Source: Microbispora sp. H11081
GTDB lineage: Bacteria > Actinomycetota > Actinomycetes > Streptosporangiales > Streptosporangiaceae
Direction of reading: 5' to 3'
NCBI RefSeq assembly: GCF_012999535.1
Contig: NZ_JABBWV010000007.1
Span: forward strand, 1-64,000
Length of the DNA: 64,000 nucleotides
The position numbers and the translations under genes were made by a program. Shown piece after piece: positions 8,607 through 16,335 of the stretch. The notes beneath the pieces were generated by a model. It was not told the DNA's origin, did no database searches, and saw only the letters and a list, made by a program, of their open reading frames with translations. Every line of letters begins with the position of its first letter. The first letter of the stretch is position 1.

Positions 8607-9275
8607 ATGGCCATGCCGAAACAGGACACGAACACGACCCGAGCGCTCCAGGGGCTGGAGAACGGCAGCGCCGCGGTGCGGCTGCAGGCGGTGATGGCGG
8701 TCGGGACGGCGCCCGACTCGCGCTTCGTCGACAAGCTCGTCGAGCGATGCGCGGTCGAGCCCGACTTCTACGTGCGCGACATGCTCACCTGGGCGCTCAC
8801 CCGCCACGCGCCGTCGGAGACGGTCCCGAGGCTCGTCGGCGAGCTCCGTTCCGAACGCGCCCAGGCGCGGAGCCAGGCGTTGCACACGCTGTCCAAGATC
8901 GGGGATCGGGGGGCGTGGCCGGCGATCACCCGGGAGCTGCTGACCGACGCGGACGACGAGGTGGCGCGGAGCGCCTGGCGGGCGGCGGTCGTGCTCGTGC
9001 CCGAAGGTGAGGAAACTGGGCTGGCTGCGGTGCTGGCGACGCAGCTCGGGCGCGGCGAGCGTGAGACGCGGTTGAGCCTCAGCCGTGCGCTGATCGCGCT
9101 CGGCGAGGTGATCACGCCGGTGTTGCGCGCCGCGACGACGGACCCCGATCCCCGCGTACGGCAGCACGCGATCGCGACCGAGCGGTTGTCGCGCGACCCG
9201 GACGCGGGATTCGAATTCGCGATCGAGGAGGCGAAGCGCATCGTCGCCCTCGGTACGGCAGGCCGGGAGGAGTGA
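8607..9275 (+). CDS. HEAT-repeat (PBS lyase-like) protein
   Basis: A protein of 222 residues built of alpha-helical HEAT/PBS-lyase-type repeats (for example AVRLQAVMAVGTAPDSRFVDKLVERC, then DEVARSAWRAAVVLV). No enzyme motif is visible, so it is probably a protein-binding scaffold or ligand sensor. Start: ATG 8607 follows GAGGAGG at 8592-8598. The in-frame GTG at 8586 lies inside the operator dyad and is unlikely. It is first in an operon with a MerR regulator that itself carries HEAT repeats; only 7 bases separate the genes. The shared repeat type suggests that both respond to the same signal or to each other. Confidence 0.75.
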   Translation: MAMPKQDTNTTRALQGLENGSAAVRLQAVMAVGTAPDSRFVDKLVERCAVEPDFYVRDMLTWALTRHAPSETVPRLVGELRSERAQARSQALHTLSKIGDRGAWPAITRELLTDADDEVARSAWRAAVVLVPEGEETGLAAVLATQLGRGERETRLSLSRALIALGEVITPVLRAATTDPDPRVRQHAIATERLSRDPDAGFEFAIEEAKRIVALGTAGREE

Positions 9276-9282
9276 CGGAGCG

Positions 9283-10293
9283 GTGTTGATCGGCGATGTG
9301 GCACGACGGTCCGGAGTCAGCGCCCGCATGCTCAGGCATTACGAGTCGCTCGGCCTGGTGCGGCCGACGGGTCGTAGCGAGGCCGGCTACCGGGAGTACT
9401 CCGGCGAGGACATCCAGCGGATCTTCCATATCGAGAGCCTGCGGTCGTTGGGGCTGTCGCTGCGTGAGGTCGGGCGCGCGCTGGACGATCCGGCCTTCAC
9501 TCCGGCGGAGCTCGTCGAGGACCTCATCCGCGAGACGCGGGAACGCATCGCGCGGGAGACGGAGCTGCTGACGCGGCTGCGCCGGATCGGCGCGGCCGAA
9601 CCCGCCGACTGGGAGGACGTCCTGCGGACCGTCGCGCTCCTCCAGGCTCTTGGGTCGGAGAGCGCGGGTAAGCGCCAGCGCGCGGCCCTGTCGTCGGCCC
9701 TGTCGTCGGCAGGAGAGACGCCGGTGGAGGCGCTGGTCGAGGCGGCGTTGCGCGAGTCCGACCCGAACGTCGCCGGAGCCCTCCGCTGGGCTCTGGCGCG
9801 ATCGGGCGAGGGCGCGTTGGCGCCGCTGGCGGAGGGGCTCGCCTCCACCGTGGCCAAGGTGCGCAAACGCGCCGTCCAGTCCATCGCCGAGATCCCGGAC
9901 GACGCCGCGACCGCGCTGCTGCGCGACGCGCTCACGAACCCCGACGTCGTGGTCCGCAGGTACGCGGCTCTGGCGCTCGCGGCACGTGGAGTGGCGGACG
10001 GGGTCCCGACGCTCATCGAGATGATCGTCGACGGGGTGAACGACACCGACGCGGCGGACGCGCTCGGCGCGCTGGCAGGTGACGAGGATCGGGCGGAACA
10101 GATCGCCGGCCGGCTCGTCGGCCGTCTCCCCCGCGGCGCCGCCGGGGCACCCGCACGGTTGCGGGTGACCCAGGCGCTGGCGGACATTCCGGGCCCGACG
10201 ACGACGCGTGCGCTCGCGGAGCTGTCGCATGACGACGACCGTGCCGTGGCGCTCACGGCGGCGTACATCCTCAAGCTCCGCGGCGACACGTGA
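9283..10293 (+). CDS. MerR-family regulator with a C-terminal HEAT-repeat domain
   Basis: Residues 1-75 are a canonical MerR DNA-binding domain (IGDVARRSGVSARMLRHYES, then GYREYSGEDIQRI). A helix of about 40 residues (dimer coiled coil) follows, and residues 150-336 are HEAT-like repeats (ATALLRDALTNPDVVVRRYA and similar). Classical MerR sensors bind metals or drugs through a short C-terminal part; here a large solenoid replaces it. The GTG start at 9283 follows GGAGG and lies 7 bases after the preceding gene, so the two are surely co-transcribed. It probably binds the dyad at 8563-8590 and controls its own operon. The signal is unknown. Confidence 0.85.
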   Translation: MLIGDVARRSGVSARMLRHYESLGLVRPTGRSEAGYREYSGEDIQRIFHIESLRSLGLSLREVGRALDDPAFTPAELVEDLIRETRERIARETELLTRLRRIGAAEPADWEDVLRTVALLQALGSESAGKRQRAALSSALSSAGETPVEALVEAALRESDPNVAGALRWALARSGEGALAPLAEGLASTVAKVRKRAVQSIAEIPDDAATALLRDALTNPDVVVRRYAALALAARGVADGVPTLIEMIVDGVNDTDAADALGALAGDEDRAEQIAGRLVGRLPRGAAGAPARLRVTQALADIPGPTTTRALAELSHDDDRAVALTAAYILKLRGDT

Positions 10294-10335
10294 TGATGTG
10301 CGCGCGCACGACGCCGTACGTCCTCTAGCTCCGCG

Positions 10336-10375
10336 ACGCACGGGGCCGCCCCCTGAGAGATGCGGCCCCGTGCGT
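10336..10375. terminator. Bidirectional terminator between convergent genes
   Basis: A perfect 14-bp inverted repeat, ACGCACGGGGCCGC (10336-10349) with GCGGCCCCGTGCGT (10362-10375), sits between the MerR and xylanase stop codons. It lacks a T tail, as is common in actinomycetes. Confidence 0.8.
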
Positions 10376-10388
10376 GCGGGGGTGTGGG

Positions 10389-11561
10389 TCAGGGACGGCC
10401 CGGACCGCCGGGGGCGCGGCGCGGAGCGCCCGCGGCGAGGGCGAGGTCCTGCTGGATCACGTAGTACTGCGACTTGGGCTTCAGGTCGGCGTCGTACAGC
10501 AGGGCGGCACCCTCCTGCGGGTTGGTGAACCAGCCGGGAATCCAGGAGTACGTGTCGCCGAAGCCCCACGGCGTGAACGAGATGCACTCGGGCACGGCCA
10601 GGCAGGCCTTCAGCGCGCGGGACCAGTAGCTCTCCTGCGCGTACGGCGCGAGCGGGCTGGTCGGGGTGTTCACGTTAGGCGCGGGCTCGGTGAACGTGCG
10701 GACGTCCACCTCGGTCTCGGCCACCTTCAGGCCGAGGTCGGCGAAGCGCTGCAGGTTGTTCTGCAGGTCGGGGAAGCCGTACTGGGTGGCCAGGTGGCCC
10801 TGGAAGCCGACGCCGTCGATCGGCACGCGCTGGGCCTGCAGGGTCTTGACGAAGTCGTACACCGCGTTGCTCTTCGGCCCGGTGAACTCGAGGTTGTAGT
10901 CGTTGTAGAACAGCAGGGCCTTGGGGTCGGCCTCGCGCGCCCAGCGGAAGGCGTCGGCGATGTAGCCCAGGCCGCCCCACGCCTTGTACCAGACGGTCTC
11001 GCGGGGCTTTCCTTCGTCGTCGAAGGCCTCGTTGACGACGTCCCACTGCCAGATGTCGCCCTTGAAGTGCTTCACCTGGTCCTGGACGTGCTTCTTGAGC
11101 AGGGCCTTCAGCTCGCTGTTGGACAGCGTGGTGGTGTAGCCGTCGGAGGAGAGCCAGGTGGGCAGCTGGCTGTGCCACACCAGCGTGTGGCCGCGGACCA
11201 GCTGCTTGTTCTTCTTCGCGAAGGCGACCAGCTCGTCGGCCGCGGCCCAGTCGTACGTGCCGCGGGTGGGCTCGACGAGCTGCCACTTCATCACGTTCTC
11301 GGCGGTGACGCTGGAGAACTGCTCGGCCGTGATCTTGGTGTACTCGGCGTTGGTGCCGAGTTCGTCCATGTTCACGGCGGTGCCGATGCGCAGGCCGACC
11401 CGGTCGCCGAGCGCGCGCAGCGAGTCCGCCGGATAGGGGGTGGGCTTGCCGGGGCCGGCGGCGGGAGGTGCGGGCGCCGCCGAGGCCGAGGCGGTGAGAG
11501 TCACCCCGCCCAGCAGGACCGTGGCGCTCACGAGGCCGATGGACAGTGCGGAACGAAGCAC
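10389..11561 (-). CDS. Secreted GH10 endo-1,4-beta-xylanase
   Basis: A 390-residue enzyme cleaving internal beta-1,4 bonds of xylan outside the cell. Residues 1-29 are a signal peptide (SALSIGLVSATVLLGGVTLTASASA). The GH10 barrel fills the rest: TAENVMKWQLVEPTRGTYDW, HTLVWHSQLPTWL, acid/base Glu178 in WDVVNEAFDD and nucleophile Glu284 in the AETEVDV motif, followed by the C-terminal FTPWGFGDTYSW. No carbohydrate-binding module is present; it ends in a short Pro/Gly/Arg tail. It is followed upstream by a NodB-type deacetylase on the same strand 48 bases away, which suits joint attack on acetylated xylan. Confidence 0.95.
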   Translation of the reverse strand: MLRSALSIGLVSATVLLGGVTLTASASAAPAPPAAGPGKPTPYPADSLRALGDRVGLRIGTAVNMDELGTNAEYTKITAEQFSSVTAENVMKWQLVEPTRGTYDWAAADELVAFAKKNKQLVRGHTLVWHSQLPTWLSSDGYTTTLSNSELKALLKKHVQDQVKHFKGDIWQWDVVNEAFDDEGKPRETVWYKAWGGLGYIADAFRWAREADPKALLFYNDYNLEFTGPKSNAVYDFVKTLQAQRVPIDGVGFQGHLATQYGFPDLQNNLQRFADLGLKVAETEVDVRTFTEPAPNVNTPTSPLAPYAQESYWSRALKACLAVPECISFTPWGFGDTYSWIPGWFTNPQEGAALLYDADLKPKSQYYVIQQDLALAAGAPRRAPGGPGRP

Positions 11562-11609
11562 ACGAACTCCTCGGGGTGAAAGTGCGGGTTGATGGGTACT
11601 GCGGTCAGG

Positions 11610-12317
11610 TCAGCCCCGCCGGGCCGGCAGTGACAGGTGCCATCCCTCGGACCGGAGAGCGGGGATGACGGAGGAGACCGCGTCGACGGTCTGACTCCGG
11701 TCCCCGCCGCCGTCGTGCATGAGGACCACCGCGCCAGGCGTGATTCCCTCGCGCAGACGGCGTACGAGTTCGGCGGTGCCCGGCGGATCCCAGTCCCCGA
11801 TGGCGAGACGCCAGCCCAGCGCCTGCATGCCGAGATCGGCTGCGACGGCCGGCGTCCGCCCCCAACTGCCGTACGGGGCCCGGAAGTACGGGATGCGTGC
11901 TCCCGGCACCGCCGCGCGGATCGCCGCGCTCGTCTCCATCAGGTCGGCGCGGATCCGCTCCGCCGGCCAGTTCGCCATGTCGTCGTGGTGCATGCCGTGG
12001 TTGCAGAGCGTGTGCCCGTCGGCGGCGATCCGCCGGACGACCTCCGGGTGCTGCCGCACGTGGTCACCCCAGAGGCAGAAGACCGCCTTCACGTGGTGCT
12101 CGCGCAGCGCCCCCAGCAGGCGCAGCGTGTCGGGAGGGTTCGGGCCGTCATCGAAGGTGAAGCCGACCGACATCCCGCCGGCGCGGGTGGAGTCGACGAC
12201 AGTGGGAGTCGGGTTGTCCGCCTGGGCCGGAAACGCCATGCCCAGCACCAGACCTATCGCGGCCAGCGGGATCGCGAGAAGACGTGCCCGGCGTGGGCGC
12301 CGGCTTCGGTTGACCAC
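11610..12317 (-). CDS. Secreted polysaccharide deacetylase (CE4/NodB)
   Basis: A 235-residue metal-dependent esterase/deacetylase. A signal peptide (RLLAIPLAAIGLVLGMAFPAQA) is followed by the NodB domain: FTFDDGP with Asp56/Asp57, the metal site GHTLCNHGMHHDD (His102, His107), RAPYGSWG, and the closing GAVVLMHDGGG. CE4 enzymes remove acetyl groups from xylan, chitin oligomers or peptidoglycan. Next to a GH10 xylanase, acetyl-xylan is the likely substrate (inference). The GTG start at 12317 has GGAG a few bases upstream. Two CCGAAA-N2-TTTCGG palindromes lie upstream and may control it. Confidence 0.9.
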   Translation of the reverse strand: MVNRSRRPRRARLLAIPLAAIGLVLGMAFPAQADNPTPTVVDSTRAGGMSVGFTFDDGPNPPDTLRLLGALREHHVKAVFCLWGDHVRQHPEVVRRIAADGHTLCNHGMHHDDMANWPAERIRADLMETSAAIRAAVPGARIPYFRAPYGSWGRTPAVAADLGMQALGWRLAIGDWDPPGTAELVRRLREGITPGAVVLMHDGGGDRSQTVDAVSSVIPALRSEGWHLSLPARRG

Positions 12318-12347
12318 GGTGACTCCATCTTCGAACGACGGTGACGC

Positions 12348-12361
12348 CCGAAAAGTTTCGG
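12348..12361. promoter_or_regulatory. Palindrome CCGAAA-AG-TTTCGG (proximal copy)
   Basis: Perfect dyad CCGAAA (12348-12353) / TTTCGG (12356-12361), 30 bases before the deacetylase start. Paired CGAAA/TTTCG boxes have been described in front of Streptomyces xylanase genes. Taken with the second copy, this is a likely repressor or activator site. Confidence 0.55.
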
Positions 12362-12510
12362 TGGTGTTACGAAAGTAATGCAGACCCTAGGAACATGCCC
12401 GTGGTACGTCAAGAGCCACGATCACCAGTTACTTCACGGGAGGCGCGGCAGACAAGGCGCGGCACACGAGTGTCAACATCTCTCCTGCCGCGACACAGGC
12501 CACAGTTGTT

Positions 12511-12524
12511 CCGAAAAATTTCGG
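12511..12524. promoter_or_regulatory. Palindrome CCGAAA-AA-TTTCGG (distal copy)
   Basis: Second perfect copy of the same dyad, 163 bases from the first, in the 466-base gap between the divergent deacetylase and oxidoreductase genes. The half sites are identical and only the two central bases differ. A lone half site ACGAAAG lies at 12369-12375. Confidence 0.5.
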
Positions 12525-12783
12525 GTTCCCGCAGGTGTCACGGTGAACGTTTCGTACGGCCCTCGCCCTCCGGGGTCACGCTCCTCGCCCCGCGAGCGTC
12601 CGCCGGCGGCCGGGTGAGAGACCTCGTGGCCGTCCTGCTCCGCGCCGGCCGCCCCCGGCTGCTCGTCACCGGTCCGTAAGCATTCGCGGGCCTTGGCGCC
12701 GGTACGGTCGCGACTGTGCTTCCGAATTTCCTTTCCGGCGCGGATCGCCATTCACCGCTGTTCCGGGAGAAAGAGGCCGGACG

Positions 12784-13947
12784 ATGGCCCGTGGTTCTGT
12801 GATGAGGGAACGGATCGAAACGCTGGCGCGGGGTGTGCCCGGCCGTTTCGGCAGCGCGCTGCACTCCGAGCGGGTGGCCGCCCGGCTCGGTCTGTGGCTC
12901 GGGATCAGTTTCACCGCCGCCTTCGTCACCGGTCTGTTCAGCCACTTCACGCAGCATCCGCCAGGCCGCCTGGCATGGCCGTCCCGGCCGGTCGGGCTCT
13001 ACCGGGTCACGCAGGGCATCCACGTGATCGGCGGGCTGGCGACGATTCCGCTGCTTTTCGCGAAACTCTGGACCGTTTATCCGAAGCTTTGGCAGTGGCC
13101 GCCTTTCCGGTCGTTCTCCCACGCCGTGGAACGCGCGCTCGTGCTCGTTCTCGTCGGCGCTTCGCTGTTCCAGCTGATAACCGGTCTGCTCAATGTCTCG
13201 TACGTTTACCTGTGGCCGTTCTCCTTCCCGGCCGCGCATTACTGGACGGCGTACCTCCTCTACGGGGCCCTGGTCATTCACGTCGTGAACGAATGGGCGA
13301 AGGTGCGCAGGTGGTTGTGGACGCGGGAAGAGGTCGAGCCGCGGGAGACGGTGACGGCGCGGCGGCGTTTCCTCGGCACCGTGGCCGCCGCGTCGGGCCT
13401 CACCGTCCTGTTCACGGTGGGCGAGACGTACGCGCCGCTGTCCGGGCTCGCCCTGCTGGCGCCCCGCGACCCCCGCGTCGGCCCGCAGGGCCTCCCGGTC
13501 AACAGGTCCGCCGCGGCGGCGGGAGTGACCGCGATGATCCACGATCCGGGGTATCGGCTAACCGTGACCGGCGCGGTCGGCACGCCGCTGTCCCTGACGT
13601 ACGCCGACCTGCTGCGGCTCCCGCAGCACACCGTCCGGCTGCCGATCGCCTGCGTGGAGGGCTGGAGCGCGGAGGCCGAGTGGTCGGGGGTCCGGCTGCG
13701 CGATCTCGCGGCCATGGCCGGTGTCGCACCGGACGCCGTCCTCACCGTCGAGTCGCTGGAAAGGGGCGGGGGATACCGGTCGAGCGAGGTGCGGGCACCG
13801 CACTGGGGCGACCCGCTCACGCTGCTGGCGCTGCGGGTCGGCGGCGAGCCGCTCGCGCCCGACCACGGTTTCCCCGTACGGCTGATCGCGCCGAACCGGC
13901 CGGGCGCGCTGCAGACCAAATGGGTGTCGAAGGTGGTGGCCGCGTGA
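12784..13947 (+). CDS. Membrane-anchored molybdopterin oxidoreductase (cytochrome b561-like + YedY-like)
   Basis: A 387-residue fusion. Residues about 35-175 hold four membrane helices with spaced histidines, as in b561-type haem carriers. At residues 191-198 comes TARRRFLG, a twin-arginine motif, with a hydrophobic helix behind it (GTVAAASGLTVLFTVG). Residues 245-387 are the sulfite-oxidase/YedY molybdopterin domain, with candidate Mo-ligand Cys290 in LPIACVEGWS. The layout suggests an N-terminal module inserted by Sec/YidC and a folded cofactor domain exported by Tat. The electron donor and substrate are unknown. It overlaps the next gene by four bases (GTGA). Confidence 0.85.
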   Translation: MARGSVMRERIETLARGVPGRFGSALHSERVAARLGLWLGISFTAAFVTGLFSHFTQHPPGRLAWPSRPVGLYRVTQGIHVIGGLATIPLLFAKLWTVYPKLWQWPPFRSFSHAVERALVLVLVGASLFQLITGLLNVSYVYLWPFSFPAAHYWTAYLLYGALVIHVVNEWAKVRRWLWTREEVEPRETVTARRRFLGTVAAASGLTVLFTVGETYAPLSGLALLAPRDPRVGPQGLPVNRSAAAAGVTAMIHDPGYRLTVTGAVGTPLSLTYADLLRLPQHTVRLPIACVEGWSAEAEWSGVRLRDLAAMAGVAPDAVLTVESLERGGGYRSSEVRAPHWGDPLTLLALRVGGEPLAPDHGFPVRLIAPNRPGALQTKWVSKVVAA

Positions 13948-14366
13948 AGAACGGCGTGAACGCACCGCGCCTGCTGGGGTACGGAATCGGCGGCGGCCTC
14001 GTCGTCACCGGGCTCGCCGGCCTGGTCGTGGACGCCCGCCTCACCGACCCGCTCGGCTGGGCCCTGTGGTTCGGCGGTCTGGTCGTGGCGCACGACGGGG
14101 TGCTCGTGCCGTTCGTCCTGCTCACCGGCGTGGCCGTCGGGCGGCTGCGCGAGCCGGCACCGGTGCGGGCCGGGCTGATCGTCGCGGCCGTGCTGTCCTT
14201 CCTCGCCCTGCCGATGGTCACCGGTTTCGGTCGCCGGGCCGACAATCCTTCACTCCTGCCGCTGGACTACGGGCGCAACCTGCTCGTCGTCCTGGGCCTG
14301 ATCGCGCTCGTGACGGCGTTCGCCACGATCGCCGTACGGCTGCGGGCCGGGCGCCGGCGTGGATAG
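13944..14366 (+). CDS. Four-helix membrane protein, partner of the oxidoreductase
   Basis: A 140-residue protein starting at GTG 13944 and overlapping the preceding stop by four bases, so translation is coupled. Four hydrophobic segments are visible (about 10-30, 43-63, 78-98 and 110-130). A histidine (VVAHDGV) sits in the second, and few other polar residues lie in the membrane. No known enzyme motif is present. Coupling to the b561/YedY-like gene suggests a subunit or assembly partner. Its 3' end overlaps the convergent hydrolase gene by 117 bases, so one of the two stop positions may be off. Confidence 0.7.
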   Translation: MKNGVNAPRLLGYGIGGGLVVTGLAGLVVDARLTDPLGWALWFGGLVVAHDGVLVPFVLLTGVAVGRLREPAPVRAGLIVAAVLSFLALPMVTGFGRRADNPSLLPLDYGRNLLVVLGLIALVTAFATIAVRLRAGRRRG

Positions 14367-15440
14367 ACGCCCGCTCAGCCGGTGGTTGGTCTCGGTCACC
14401 GCGTCGACGAGGTCGCGGTAGGGCTCGTCCCACGGGTCCTTCAGCCCGAATCCGCGGTGGGGGTTCTCGATCCAGCTGCACCAGTGCCAGCCCAGGCACC
14501 ACGGGCGGGCGGCGAACGCCTCGGCCGCCGCCGTGTAACCCGCTCCGCGTTCCCGCTGGTCGCGGCAGGAGCCCGTACGGCCCGGGCTCATCGTCGTCGG
14601 GCACCAGTTGCCCGTGTCGGCGATCAGGACGGGCCGGGTGGTGCGTTCGTGCCACCGGCCGATGCGGTCGAGCGCCGCGTCGAGGTGGCCGGGCCCGGGA
14701 GGGGGGAACGCCTGCACCGACAGCACGTCGACGTACGGCGCCATGGCGTCGAGCACCGGCTCGGGCACCCCGGCCCGGGTGCCGTAACGGTCGCCGAGGA
14801 TCAGGTGGTGGGGGTCGTGACGCCGGATCGCCTCGGTGGCGACGCGATAGTAGGCCTCCGCGATCGCGGGCAGCTCGTCGGCCGGGTAGCCGCCGCCCGC
14901 GGGGTGCGGGCCCCAGCAGGGCACGTCGACGAGGAAGTAGCCGAGCAGGTTCGGGTCGTCCGGGCGGCACAGCGTCCTGGCCAGGTGGTCGCACCACTCC
15001 GCGAAGGCCGGCGCACGGGGATCGCGGTAGGCCGGCGACCCGTTCCACAGCTCGATCTCGGCCACCCGCAGCGACAGCGTGTACGGCAGGCCCGCCCCGG
15101 CGAGCTCGTCGGGCGGCAGGCCGTCCGAGTGTCCGAGGTCGACGGCGCCGCCCTCTGTGGCGAGGCCGGCGCCGCTGACGTATTCCGAGGTCCAGCCGAT
15201 CGTGTTGAACCCCCACGACCTCATCTCGGGCACCAGTCCCTCACGCAGCCAGCACCGGCGTGATCCTCCGTACCGCGTCCGGTAGATCCCGATGTTGTGC
15301 GAATATCGCAGGTTGGTGTCGTCCGCATGGACGACCCCGATGGACAGGAACGGAGTCCCGTCGGGCGTACACATAGACCATCGGTCGCGGCGTTCCACGG
15401 TGAAGCCGCGTCCGACGGTGGTGGCGGGGTTTCCGTTCAC
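14250..15440 (-). CDS. Agarase/beta-galactosidase-like glycoside hydrolase
   Basis: About 396 residues with a TIM-barrel glycosidase look: GTPFLSIGVVHAD, MRSWGFNTIGWTSEY, LGYFLVDVPCWG, HHLILGDRYGTR, LSVQAFPP, PVLIADTGNW, and WHWCSWIENPHRGFGLKD. This pattern resembles agarase-like and related putative glycosidases; the exact substrate is unknown. There is no signal peptide, so it acts inside the cell. The start is taken as GTG 15440, behind AAGGAGG; an ATG at 15467 lacks this site. It is divergent from a TetR gene with two strong palindromes between, so it is surely TetR-controlled. Its low-complexity C-terminus overlaps the convergent gene. Confidence 0.75.
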   Translation of the reverse strand: MNGNPATTVGRGFTVERRDRWSMCTPDGTPFLSIGVVHADDTNLRYSHNIGIYRTRYGGSRRCWLREGLVPEMRSWGFNTIGWTSEYVSGAGLATEGGAVDLGHSDGLPPDELAGAGLPYTLSLRVAEIELWNGSPAYRDPRAPAFAEWCDHLARTLCRPDDPNLLGYFLVDVPCWGPHPAGGGYPADELPAIAEAYYRVATEAIRRHDPHHLILGDRYGTRAGVPEPVLDAMAPYVDVLSVQAFPPPGPGHLDAALDRIGRWHERTTRPVLIADTGNWCPTTMSPGRTGSCRDQRERGAGYTAAAEAFAARPWCLGWHWCSWIENPHRGFGLKDPWDEPYRDLVDAVTETNHRLSGRLSTPAPGPQPYGDRGERRHERDQAQDDEQVAPVVQRQE

Positions 15441-15470
15441 AGCGCGTTCCTCCTTCACGAGTCTCATACG

Positions 15471-15526
15471 CGAGACGAGATGCCTCGTCTCGCGTCAACC
15501 GTACACGAGACGAGATGTCTCGTCTC
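15471..15526. promoter_or_regulatory. Two TetR operators between divergent genes
   Basis: Site 1: CGAGACGAG (15471-15479), ATGC, CTCGTCTCG (15484-15492). Site 2: CGAGACGAG (15506-15514), ATGT, CTCGTCTC (15519-15526). The arms are the same and the centres are 35 bp apart. They cover the space between the hydrolase and tetR starts, ideal for a repressor controlling both. Confidence 0.85.
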
Positions 15527-15547
15527 TTCCTCGGCTACAGTGAGCCC

Positions 15548-16117
15548 GTGCCCGCCGATCCCGCCCGCCGCAGCCAGGAGTCCTGGCGGGCGATCCTCGA
15601 CGCCGCGTACGCGCTGTTCGTGGAGAACGGCTACCAGTCGGTCACCATGGGCGGCATCGCCGCCAGGGCGGGTGTGGGGCGGCAGACGCTGTACCGGTGG
15701 TGGCCCTCCAAGGGGGCGGTCGTCTTCGAGGCGTTCCTCGACAAGGTGAGCATCGGCCCCTTCCCCGCCGACGGCGGCTTCGCCGCCATCCTGCGCGCCT
15801 ACGCGCACGGATTCCTCACCCTGTACGTGGACGGGGCCGGGGGAAGCCGGCTACGCGAACTGATCGGCGCCGCGCAGACCGACCCCGACCTGGCCCGTGC
15901 CATGGCGGAGCAGTGGTTCGAGCCCCGGCGGGCACCCGTGCGGCAGGCGCTGCGCGAGGCGCAGCGGGCCGGGGCCGTCCGCGCCGACGTCGATCCGGAC
16001 ACGGCTCTCGACCTCGTCTTCGCGCCGCTGCACTATCGCCTGCTGGTGTCGGGACAGCCCCTGGACGCGGCGTACGCCGACGCCGTTGTCGACCTCTGCC
16101 TCCACGCGTTGCGCTAG
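15548..16117 (+). CDS. TetR-family repressor of the neighbouring hydrolase
   Basis: A 189-residue protein with the TetR HTH (ARRSQESWRAILDAAYALFV, IAARAGVGRQTLYRWWPSKG) and a C-terminal ligand domain of the type seen in many actinomycete TetR proteins. The GTG start at 15548 lies 21 bases past the second operator with no Shine-Dalgarno sequence, so it is probably leaderless. An earlier ATG at 15515 lies within the operator and is unlikely. The twin palindromes and divergent layout imply autoregulation and control of the agarase-like gene. Its stop overlaps the anti-sigma stop by four bases. Confidence 0.9.
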   Translation: MPADPARRSQESWRAILDAAYALFVENGYQSVTMGGIAARAGVGRQTLYRWWPSKGAVVFEAFLDKVSIGPFPADGGFAAILRAYAHGFLTLYVDGAGGSRLRELIGAAQTDPDLARAMAEQWFEPRRAPVRQALREAQRAGAVRADVDPDTALDLVFAPLHYRLLVSGQPLDAAYADAVVDLCLHALR

Positions 16118-16335
16118 ATCGAGTCGGCCACCGCGGCCAGCAGGCCCTCGAAATCCTCGTTGCAGGGACCGCAGGCGCGCAGGTGGACGGCGATACCCGG
16201 ATATCGCTCCCGTGCCGCGTCCGGGTGCCGCGCCACGAGTTCGACGTACACGTGGAGCAGTTCCATCGCCTTATCGCAGCCCACGTCGCGCGGGTCGGTG
16301 CGCAGGAACCGGTCGAGTTCGTCCCAGCCGTTCAT
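16114..16335 (-). CDS. Small zinc-finger anti-sigma factor
   Basis: A 73-residue cytoplasmic protein with the ZAS/zf-HC2 signature: Cys20 in DVGCDKAMELLHVYVELV, then HLRACGPC (His51, Cys55, Cys58). Proteins like this (RsrA, ChrR and others) hold an ECF sigma factor inactive and often release it when the cysteines are oxidised. It starts at ATG 16335, overlapping the sigma gene stop by four bases (ATGA), which fixes the pairing. It has no membrane helix. Divergence of this unit from a thiol peroxiredoxin gene fits a redox stimulus. Confidence 0.8.
   Translation of the reverse strand: MNGWDELDRFLRTDPRDVGCDKAMELLHVYVELVARHPDAARERYPGIAVHLRACGPCNEDFEGLLAAVADSI

Noticed and set aside
12600..12783. 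A longer start for the oxidoreductase
   Set aside because: The frame upstream of 12784 lacks conserved residues and a ribosome site.
14066..15178. A 370-codon plus-strand frame
   Set aside because: Antisense shadow of the agarase-like gene, Arg/Gly/Ser-rich with no domain.
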